NCBI GenBank assembly: GCA_964416425.1
Contig: CAYQEC010000046.1
Coordinates: forward strand, 1 to 13,457
DNA length: 13,457 nt
Reading direction: 5' to 3'
From: CAYQEC01 sp964416425
GTDB taxonomy: Bacteria > Actinomycetota > Acidimicrobiia > Spongiisociales > UBA5794
In this document: positions 1 through 6,133 of the stretch, piece after piece
Layout of the letters: the number at the start of each line of letters is the position of its first letter
Position numbering within the stretch: the stretch's first letter is position 1
Notes under the pieces: model-generated
The model's database searches: none
The model's input: only the letters and a program-made list of their open reading frames with translations
What the model was told of the DNA's origin: nothing
Made by a program: the position numbers and the translations under genes

Positions 1-606
1 TTCGGGCTCGTCCGCCCGGGCCAAGTCGGAACCGGAGACCACCCAGGTGACGCCGGCGGAACGCAGCCGGGCCACGTGCTCGAGGGTGACCCCGCCGTCG
101 ACACCGAGCAGGGGACGCCGGGGAACCTCCTCCAGCTTCGGGATGACATCGTCACGGAACGCCGCGCCCCCGTGACCCGGTTCGACGGTCATCGCGAGGA
201 CCGGGGCGGTGTCGTCGGGCACCGCGGCGGCCGGGGTGCCGGGATTCACCCCGATCCCGGCGGAGCTTCCGCGGCGGCGAATCCTCTCCCATGCCGGATG
301 CGCTGCCGGACCGACCTCGACGTGGACCACGATGAGGTCGCAGAAATCCGTCCACGCATCCAGCTCCGACAGTGGGTCCTTCACCATCAGATGTGCCTCG
401 GCGGAGAGACCGAACTCGGCGGTGAGACCGGCTGCGAAGTCGGCGGTGAAGCCCGTCCCCGGGGCGAACTCCCCGTCGATGACGTCCCAGTGGAGCCGAT
501 CGATGCCCGCCGCGGCGAGGCGCCCGATCTCGTGCTCGAGGTCACGGTCCCGCATCGACCATGGTGAGGCCGCGATCCGCAGCGGGAAGGGCGGAATCGA
601 CGTCAC
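1..606 (-). CDS. Ribulose-phosphate 3-epimerase-like protein (partial, runs off left edge)
   Basis: TIM-barrel epimerase of the RPE family, expected to interconvert D-ribulose-5-P and D-xylulose-5-P (or a related ketose phosphate) in the cytosol. The 202 codons present cover most of a ~220-residue protein; the C-terminus lies outside the window. All four metal-ligand positions of the family are visible: His39 and Asp41 in LHWDVIDGEF, His72 in EAHLMV, Asp170 in VDGGV. The phosphate-loop region reads MTVEPGHGG where typical enzymes have MSVNPGFGG, and HWDVIDGEF replaces HLDVMDGHF, so the substrate may differ from the housekeeping enzyme (for example an allulose-6-P type epimerase). The start is taken as GTG at 606, because the conserved RIAAS strand must be included and ATG at 555 would cut it; no clear ribosome binding site is visible. 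It begins 28 nt after the regulator stop, so the two are probably co-transcribed. Confidence 0.85.
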   Translation of the reverse strand, partial: MTSIPPFPLRIAASPWSMRDRDLEHEIGRLAAAGIDRLHWDVIDGEFAPGTGFTADFAAGLTAEFGLSAEAHLMVKDPLSELDAWTDFCDLIVVHVEVGPAAHPAWERIRRRGSSAGIGVNPGTPAAAVPDDTAPVLAMTVEPGHGGAAFRDDVIPKLEEVPRRPLLGVDGGVTLEHVARLRSAGVTWVVSGSDLARADEPE

Positions 607-634
607 CGCGTCGCCGGCCGTCGGAACTGGTGGG

Positions 635-1669
635 TCACCAGGGTCTCCGTCCGCCCTCGACCGGCGGCTGACGGTCGAGATCGTTGAGGAGCGTGTCGGC
701 GAGCCTGCGATCGGTCACCAGATCGGTGATGAGCCCGGCCCGAGCCACGGCGCGCACCGCCCTCGCCTTCTGGGCACTGCTGGCGACCGCGATGACCCGG
801 GGGATCCTCTTGAGTTGAGCGGCGCTGATGGCGATACACCGGCCGGCGTATTCCTCACCGACCACGGTGCCACCGTCGGTGACGAACGTGGCGGCGACCT
901 CCGCCTTGACGCCCCGCTGGGCGAGGTCCTCCCGGTCCCGGGGCGTCATGACCTCGCGGAGCTGTGAGACGGGCGGGTCCCAGGAGCCCACTGCCACCAC
1001 GGCGGTGCTCACCCGATCGAAGAGACGGAAGGCCTCGGCGACCTGGGGATGGCGCCGCAGGGCCGCCGCCGTCTCGGCATCGTCAACGATCAGCGGAGCG
1101 AAGATGGCACTGGCGGGACCTCCGACGTTGATCGAGGCCTTCCTCACCACCTCGACAGGCGAGTCGGCGACGTTGACCCCGGCGCAGCCGGTGAGCTGCA
1201 CGATCGACACCCCGGGCAGTCCGGGCAGCGATTCGCTCATCGCGGTCAAGGTGCGGCCCCAGGTCATGCCCAGCACCTCCCCGGGTTGCACGATCTGGTG
1301 TAGGAACCTGGCGGCGGCTTCGGCGACCCGCGAGCGGAGGGCGGCCTCGTCACCGCCGACCACGTCGACCACGATCGCCTCGCGAAGACCGAGATGGTCC
1401 CGCAAGCGCTCCGACAGCTCCTCCTCGATCGGCAGCGGATCGTGGACACGGATGGTCACGATCCCCACCTCGAGCGCCTGATCCAGCATGCGGGCGATCT
1501 TGAATCGGGACAACCCGAGCGCTTCGGCGATCTCCGTCTTGGTCTTGCGTCCCTGGTAGTACAAGCGGGCAACGGTGGCGAGCTGCGCCTGCCGTGCCGC
1601 TGTCGGCTCTCCGTCCATGGCGGCGATCCTAGTGCTCATGCGGGCGGGTGCTTGCTCTTCTGAACCCAA
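635..1669 (-). CDS. SorC/DeoR-type sugar-binding transcriptional regulator
   Basis: A 344-aa regulator with an N-terminal helix-turn-helix (about residues 30-75, containing TKTEIAEALGLSRFKIARML) followed by a SorC-type sugar-phosphate-binding domain. Recognisable blocks are PGEVLGMTWGRTL, VQLTGCAGV, a NVGGPAS motif and a C-terminal VIAVASSAQKARAVRAVARAGLI segment, the usual order and length for the family. Such proteins normally bind a phosphorylated sugar and control an adjacent catabolic operon, here most likely the divergent isomerase-kinase-transporter genes. The longest start is TTG at 1669 with AAGGG upstream. ATG at 1639 and ATG at 1618 (AGGA 8 nt upstream) are alternatives, and the inverted repeat in the spacer overlaps the TTG, which argues mildly for a downstream start. 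The effector cannot be read from the sequence. Confidence 0.92.
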   Translation of the reverse strand: MGSEEQAPARMSTRIAAMDGEPTAARQAQLATVARLYYQGRKTKTEIAEALGLSRFKIARMLDQALEVGIVTIRVHDPLPIEEELSERLRDHLGLREAIVVDVVGGDEAALRSRVAEAAARFLHQIVQPGEVLGMTWGRTLTAMSESLPGLPGVSIVQLTGCAGVNVADSPVEVVRKASINVGGPASAIFAPLIVDDAETAAALRRHPQVAEAFRLFDRVSTAVVAVGSWDPPVSQLREVMTPRDREDLAQRGVKAEVAATFVTDGGTVVGEEYAGRCIAISAAQLKRIPRVIAVASSAQKARAVRAVARAGLITDLVTDRRLADTLLNDLDRQPPVEGGRRPW

Positions 1670-1762
1670 CAGTTTCCCTTCGCCTTGAGTCGAGCGACAG
1701 TTGGGCTTGACTCGGCGTTACCGGTGATTGTAGCATCATCACATGAGCGGAGAAGTGCTCAT
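1631..1762. promoter_or_regulatory. Divergent control region between regulator and sugar operon
   Basis: The spacer contains two dyads. CCCAAC (1665-1670) is inverted as GTTGGG (1700-1705), the second copy abutting a -35-like TTGACT. ATGAGC (1743-1748) is inverted as GCTCAT (1757-1762), with the GGAGAAG ribosome binding site of the isomerase gene between the arms. The nonamer AGTGCTCAT occurs twice in direct orientation, at 1631-1639 (covering the candidate regulator ATG on the other strand) and 1754-1762. SorC-family regulators usually act from the spacer next to their gene, so these are candidate operators; which one is used is not known. Confidence 0.45.
1707..1736 (+). promoter_or_regulatory. 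Candidate sigma70-type promoter of the sugar operon
   Basis: TTGACT (1707-1712) is followed after 18 nt by TAGCAT (1731-1736). A transcript would start near 1743, just before the ribosome binding site GGAGAAG at 1749-1755. It lies next to the CCCAAC/GTTGGG dyad. Read by eye only. Confidence 0.4.
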
Positions 1763-2374
1763 TTGAGCGTGCCAGAGGCCGTCAAATCAGCCGCCGAGGC
1801 ACTGGTACGAGCCGAGGGTCGAGCCGTGACCGGCCTTGCCGACAGCCTCCCGATGTTCAACGAAGTCGTCGCGATCCTCCTCGACTGCCGCGGACGGGTG
1901 ATCGTAGCGGGAGTCGGCACGTCGGGAACGGTGGCCCGTCGTATGGCACACCTGCTCAGCGTCGCCGGCACCCCGTCCTTCTTCCTGCACCCGGCCGACG
2001 GCCTCCACGGCAGTCTCGGGGCCATCCGCTCGGGCGACGTACTGATCGCTATCTCGAAAGGCGGCGACTCCGAAGAAGTCAACGAGATGGCAGAACGAGC
2101 AAGAGTCCGGGGAGCCTCCGTGGTTGCCCTCACCACCCAACCCGTTTCCCCCATGGTCCAGCTCGCCGACCTGCTCGTGCTGCTCCCCCCGGCCGGCGAG
2201 GAGGATCCCGGGGGCATCATCGCCATGGGCTCTACCCTCGTCGTCTCGGCGTACGGGGACGCCCTTGCCATCGCCCTCATGGAGATGCGTGGATACGAGT
2301 GGTCGGAGCTGCTCTTCACCCATCCTGGGGGCGCCGTCGGTCGAGCCGCCGAGAATGCCGCTCCGGAGAGTTGA
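1763..2374 (+). CDS. SIS-domain sugar-phosphate isomerase, KdsD/GutQ-like, without CBS domains
   Basis: A 203-aa single SIS domain. The order VAGVGTSGT (49-56), FFLHPADGLHGSLG (73-86), ISKGGDSEE (97-105), VVALTTQ and a C-terminal FTHPGGAVGR follows the SIS half of arabinose-5-phosphate isomerases (KdsD/GutQ/KpsF). The two C-terminal CBS domains of those ~320-aa enzymes are absent. The probable reaction is aldose/ketose phosphate isomerisation, for example D-arabinose-5-P to D-ribulose-5-P. The Lys of the usual GxGKSG loop is Thr53 here, and SNSGE is replaced by SKGGD, so activity or substrate may be altered. A 6-phospho-3-hexuloisomerase is an alternative. The start chosen is TTG 1763, preceded at 7 nt by GGAGAAG; the in-frame ATG at 1685 lies upstream of the candidate promoter. 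It is the first gene of the plus-strand operon. Confidence 0.85.
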   Translation: MSVPEAVKSAAEALVRAEGRAVTGLADSLPMFNEVVAILLDCRGRVIVAGVGTSGTVARRMAHLLSVAGTPSFFLHPADGLHGSLGAIRSGDVLIAISKGGDSEEVNEMAERARVRGASVVALTTQPVSPMVQLADLLVLLPPAGEEDPGGIIAMGSTLVVSAYGDALAIALMEMRGYEWSELLFTHPGGAVGRAAENAAPES

Positions 2375-2386
2375 GGAGGAGGTGTC

Positions 2387-3850
2387 GTGGCCGTCGTCGT
2401 AGGAGTCGATTCCTCAACCCAGTCGACCAAGCTGGTCGTGCGGAGCCTCGATGACGGGTCCGTTGTCGCCAGCGGCCGCGCCCCCCATCCCCCCACCGAG
2501 CCCCCGGTGAGCGAGCACCATCCTCACGCCTGGTGGGAGGCGCTCGAAGACGCCTGGTCGCAGATCGGCCCGATCCGTCGCAGGACCGTCGGCCTGAGCA
2601 TCACCGGCCAGGGGCACGGCCTCGTGCTCCTCGATGGCGACAACGCCGTGCTGAGGAAGGCGCCCCTCTGGAACGACACCTCCTCGGTGCACGAGGCCCG
2701 GTACCTGAGGGATCGGCTCGGGCGCAGCGCCTGGGCCCGGCGCACCTCCATCGTCCCGGTCTCGGCCGTCACCATCAGCAAGCTGCTGCGGGTGGCGTTG
2801 CGTGAGCCGGAAATCCTCGACCGGGCCCGCACCGTCCTGCTCCCCCACGACTGGATCCAGTCGGAGCTGACCGGCGAGCCGAGCACCGATCGATCGGAAG
2901 CCAGCGGAACCGGGTGGTTCGATCCCGCCACCTCAACCTGGCAGCCGGACCTGCTGGATCTGGTCAGGCCCGGGCTCTCCGAGCAGCTACGCCTCCCCGA
3001 CGTCCTCGGGCCGGACAGCTCTGCCGGCGTGCCCGCCGGAGGGCGCAGGCCGCTACAGGATCTCCCCGGCGCCACCGTCGTCGGGCCCGGGTGCAACGAC
3101 AACGCGGGAACCGCCCTCGGACTCAATCTGGGCGCCGGTGACGTCGTCTTCTCGCTCGGCACGTCGGGAACGGTCTTCACCCCGTCACCCGCGCCCGTGC
3201 ACGACGAGTCGGGCGACGTGGACGGGAACGCCGATGCCACGGGTGCCTTCCTCCCGCTCGTCTGCACCCTCAACGCCGGCAAGGTCCTCGACTGGGCATG
3301 CTCGCTGCTCGAGGTCGACTACCAGACGCTTGGCGAGATGGCACTGGCCGCCCCGGCCGACCCGGCGCGGCCGATCATGGCCGCCTACCTGGACGGAGAG
3401 CGCACCCCGGATCGCCCCTTCGCCTCGGGCGTCGTGAGCGGCTTGACCAACGCCACAGGACGCCAGGACCTGGCCCGAGCCGCGATCGAGGGAATCCTGC
3501 TCGGCCTCTGCGGTGGTCTCGATTCGCTGAAGAGGATGGGACTGCCGTGCGACGGCCGAGTCCTGCTTGCCGGAGGTGGCGCCCGCTCCGTCCCCGTGGC
3601 CCAGCTTCTGGCGGATTTCGTCGGCCGGGAGGTTTCGGTGTGTGACGTGCCAGACATGGCCGCTCTCGGCGCCGCCGTCCAAGCCGCAGCCGTAGCCTCC
3701 GACACGACCGTCACGGAGGTGCAGAAGGCCTGGGCGCCGCCGTTCCGGGTCGTGGCCGAACCCCACCCGGGACAGCACACCGAAGAGATCAGGCACCGCT
3801 ACCGCCGGCTGGTGGCGACACTCGATCAGGAGGAGACCACTACCAGATGA
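2387..3850 (+). CDS. xylB: FGGY-family carbohydrate kinase, xylulokinase-like
   Basis: A 487-aa sugar kinase that would phosphorylate the imported sugar (typically D-xylulose to D-xylulose-5-P) using ATP. The N-terminal phosphate loop is VGVDSSTQSTK (5-15), followed by the substrate-side motif ITGQGHGLVLLD (72-83) and LWNDT (94-98). The catalytic aspartate is probably Asp238 in GCNDNAG, followed by SLGTSG (256-261). The adenosine motif LAGGGARSVPVAQLLAD sits at 394-410, and LDGERTPDRP (335-344) is typical of xylulokinases. Length is normal for the family. The start is GTG 2387 with an unusually strong GAGGAGGAGG ribosome binding site that overlaps the isomerase stop, so the two are coupled. 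The family is certain; the exact sugar is inferred. The downstream permease starts inside its stop codon. Confidence 0.93.
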   Translation: MAVVVGVDSSTQSTKLVVRSLDDGSVVASGRAPHPPTEPPVSEHHPHAWWEALEDAWSQIGPIRRRTVGLSITGQGHGLVLLDGDNAVLRKAPLWNDTSSVHEARYLRDRLGRSAWARRTSIVPVSAVTISKLLRVALREPEILDRARTVLLPHDWIQSELTGEPSTDRSEASGTGWFDPATSTWQPDLLDLVRPGLSEQLRLPDVLGPDSSAGVPAGGRRPLQDLPGATVVGPGCNDNAGTALGLNLGAGDVVFSLGTSGTVFTPSPAPVHDESGDVDGNADATGAFLPLVCTLNAGKVLDWACSLLEVDYQTLGEMALAAPADPARPIMAAYLDGERTPDRPFASGVVSGLTNATGRQDLARAAIEGILLGLCGGLDSLKRMGLPCDGRVLLAGGGARSVPVAQLLADFVGREVSVCDVPDMAALGAAVQAAAVASDTTVTEVQKAWAPPFRVVAEPHPGQHTEEIRHRYRRLVATLDQEETTTR

Positions 3851-4866
3851 AACGCCGCCGACTACCGGAAGAGTCGGGAATCGCCGCGATCCTCCTGCTC
3901 GTCATGCTCGTGATGAGCGTGCTCTCGGCGAATTTCCGGACGTTCGACAACCTGCAGATCCTGCTGCTCAACGGCGCAGTGATCGCCTTCCTCGCCCTGG
4001 GCCAGACGTTCGTGCTGCTCACCGCCGGCATCGACCTCTCGACCGGCTCCAACGTGGCCATGACCGGCGTCCTGAGCGCGGTGCTCATGTCCCACGGATT
4101 CGCATGGCCGATCGCGGCCCTCGTCGCGATCCTGGCGGGCACCTTCCTCGGAGTCGTCAACGGGTTCCTCGTCCACTACGTAAAGCTCCCGGCCTTCATC
4201 GTCACGTTCTCAACGTTCGGAGTGGCGGCGAGCATTCCCCAGATCATCACCGGGGCGAACTCGGTGTCGGTCAAGGACCCCGGTTTCGCCTCGCTGGGCC
4301 GAGGCTCGGTCTTCGAGATCCCGACGCCGGTGTTCCTCGTCCTGGTGGCCGTGATCGTCCTGACCTTGGTGCTGCGGATGACGCCGCTAGGCATCCACAT
4401 CTACGCGGCAGGCGGCAATCCCGAGGCGACCAGGCTGGCGGGCGTCAACATGGCCCGGACCATCATCACGGTGTACGCCATCAGCGGGATGTGCGGGGCG
4501 ATCGGGGGCCTGATCACCACCAGCCGCCTCATGGTCGGCTACCCGTCGGCCGGCTCGGGCAACGAGTTGTTCTTCTCGATCGCGGCTGCCGTCGTCGGCG
4601 GAGTGAGCCTCTTCGGCGGCATCGGCACCTTGCCGGGTGCGCTGTTGGGGGCGGTGCTGATCGCCACGGTCTCCAACGGCATGAACGTGCTGGGAGTCAG
4701 CAGCTACTGGCAGCCGCTCGTCATCGGCGTGATCATCCTGATCGGCATCATCCTCGACACCTTCAATCGCCGGCTCAGCATCGCCGACTTCTTCCGGCGG
4801 CGAGAACCCCCACCCGCGGCCGCCGGGGAGCCTCCCCCAAGCCTCACGACGGATTCCACAACATGA
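3847..4866 (+). CDS. Ribose-type sugar ABC transporter permease
   Basis: A 339-aa polytopic membrane protein of the RbsC/BPD_transp_2 family, the pore of a monosaccharide importer. It is rich in hydrophobic segments and carries family hallmarks: LALGQTFVLLTAGIDLSTGS (about 50-69), the loop region YAAGGNPEATRLAGVN (about 182-197), and a GVSLFGGIGTLPGALLGA block near the C-terminal helices. The hydrophilic tail, rich in Arg and Pro, is probably cytoplasmic. ATG 3847 overlaps the kinase stop as ATGA, indicating translational coupling. Only one permease gene is present, which is normal because this family can form homodimers. Substrate is inferred from the pentose/ketose-type neighbours. Confidence 0.93.
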   Translation: MKRRRLPEESGIAAILLLVMLVMSVLSANFRTFDNLQILLLNGAVIAFLALGQTFVLLTAGIDLSTGSNVAMTGVLSAVLMSHGFAWPIAALVAILAGTFLGVVNGFLVHYVKLPAFIVTFSTFGVAASIPQIITGANSVSVKDPGFASLGRGSVFEIPTPVFLVLVAVIVLTLVLRMTPLGIHIYAAGGNPEATRLAGVNMARTIITVYAISGMCGAIGGLITTSRLMVGYPSAGSGNELFFSIAAAVVGGVSLFGGIGTLPGALLGAVLIATVSNGMNVLGVSSYWQPLVIGVIILIGIILDTFNRRLSIADFFRRREPPPAAAGEPPPSLTTDSTT

Positions 4867-4892
4867 TCGCGAATCACGCGGACCTCGCGATC
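4865..4892 (+). other. Intercistronic stem-loop at the permease stop codon
   Basis: GATCGCGA (4865-4872) and TCGCGATC (4885-4892) form a perfect 8-bp inverted repeat with a 12-nt loop, starting within the permease stop codon. No T-run follows. In importer operons such hairpins before the binding-protein gene often protect or partially terminate the mRNA; that role is inferred. Confidence 0.4.
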
Positions 4893-5008
4893 GACCGACG
4901 CACCGCACCCATCGATACGGAGGTAGTTACCAGGACCGGATACCCACTGCAGCAGGAGACCCTCGGAGGGGGCTCGTGTGCAATCACCCGAACGAGAGAG
5001 GAGAACGG

Positions 5009-6097
5009 ATGAGAAACAGACACCGTGCTATCGGTGCGGCGCTCTTGAGCACAGTCCTGCTCATGAGCGCCTGCAGCTCCGATGGCGATGACGCATCGGA
5101 CATCACCACTACGGCAGCTGCGGCAACCACCACAACTGCGGCGGCTGAGAACACGACCACAACTGCGGCGGCTGAGGACACGACAACCACTACGGCGAGT
5201 GCCGGAGGCATCGAACGCCCTGCGGCCTGCGATGCAGATTCGCCGTTCGTGGCGGTCGCGCTCCCCAACCTTACCAATCCCTACTACGTTGCGATGAAAC
5301 GAGGGTTCGAAGAGGCGGGAGCCGAGGCCGGCTTCGAGATCGAGGTGCAGATCGCCAACGACGACGACGCGGCCCAGCTCGCGCAGGTCGAGGCGATGCT
5401 CCAGAAGGATCCCTGTGCGCTCGCATTCAACGGGGTCAAGTCTGAGCCTGCCGCGGCCATCGTGAAAGCCGCTAACGAAGCGGGCGTGCCCGTCTTCACC
5501 GTGAACGTGATCGTCTCCGACGAGGCGATGCAGGACCAAGACGCCCACATCGTGCAGTATCTCGGAGCCGACAACAAGGCCGGCGGCCGGCAAATGGCCG
5601 AGCTGGTCCTCACGGACTTCGGTGCCGACGCCGACCTCAAGATCGGCTTCGTGACCGAGCCCGACGAGCAACCGACCGTGATCCGCGACGAGGGGTTCGA
5701 AGAGGCGATTGCAGCCGACGCGAACGCCGAGGTCGTCGCCAAGGTCGACGGCAACGTCAAGCCCGACGACAGCCTTCAGGTGACCACCGAGATGCTGCAG
5801 GGCAATCCGGACATCAACGTCATCTTCGCCAACACCGGACCCGGTACCTACGGAGCCTTGCAGGCTCTGCAGATCCTGGAGAAGGACGACGTCACGCTGT
5901 ACGGATTCTGTGCATCCGAAGAGCCCCTGATGGACCAGTACGCGGGATGCGTCGCTCAGGAGCCCGAGGACTACGGTCGACGGGTCATCGAGCAGATCGA
6001 TCTCTGGCTCGGTGGTGCGACACCGGAGCCCGAGGTGCTGCGGCCCCTCAAAATCTTCGTGACGGGCGACACGCCCGCTCCCGGAGAAGTGGGGTGA
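5009..6097 (+). CDS. Sugar-binding lipoprotein of the ABC importer (RbsB-like, periplasmic binding protein)
   Basis: A 362-aa extracytoplasmic substrate-binding protein. It begins with a lipoprotein signal peptide: positive RNRHR, a hydrophobic core, and lipobox LMSA before Cys22. About 45 residues of Asp/Ser- and then Thr/Ala-rich linker follow. The mature domain is type I PBP (RbsB-like): VALPNLTNPYY at its start, then IANDDDAAQLAQVEAMLQK, VPVFTVN, LGADNKAGGRQMAEL, and the variable-site segment VIFANTGPGTYGALQAL. The start ATG 5009 has GAGAGGAG just upstream; an in-frame GTG at 4976 is less likely because it would put polar residues before the signal peptide. The 142-nt spacer after the permease is the largest in the operon and contains a hairpin. 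It delivers the sugar to the permease/ATPase of the same operon. Confidence 0.92.
   Translation: MRNRHRAIGAALLSTVLLMSACSSDGDDASDITTTAAAATTTTAAAENTTTTAAAEDTTTTTASAGGIERPAACDADSPFVAVALPNLTNPYYVAMKRGFEEAGAEAGFEIEVQIANDDDAAQLAQVEAMLQKDPCALAFNGVKSEPAAAIVKAANEAGVPVFTVNVIVSDEAMQDQDAHIVQYLGADNKAGGRQMAELVLTDFGADADLKIGFVTEPDEQPTVIRDEGFEEAIAADANAEVVAKVDGNVKPDDSLQVTTEMLQGNPDINVIFANTGPGTYGALQALQILEKDDVTLYGFCASEEPLMDQYAGCVAQEPEDYGRRVIEQIDLWLGGATPEPEVLRPLKIFVTGDTPAPGEVG
5129..5182 (+). repeat. Tandem 27-bp repeat encoding a Thr/Ala linker
   Basis: Two adjacent 27-bp units (5129-5155 and 5156-5182) differ at one base and encode TTTAAAENT and TTTAAAEDT. More degenerate Thr/Ala codons continue on both sides. 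The tract lies between the lipidated Cys and the sugar-binding domain, and its length could vary by slippage. Confidence 0.8.
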
Positions 6098-6133
6098 CGT
6101 GACCGATCGGCCTTCGACTCGATGGGAGACGAG

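Noticed and set aside
1685..1762. Upstream extension of the isomerase gene from ATG 1685
   Set aside because: The extension would cover the candidate promoter and operator, shows no SIS homology, and lacks a ribosome binding site, whereas TTG 1763 has a good one.
4104..5012. A 302-codon plus-strand frame over the permease
   Set aside because: Arg/His/Gly/Asp-rich shadow in the +2 frame of a well-recognised membrane protein.
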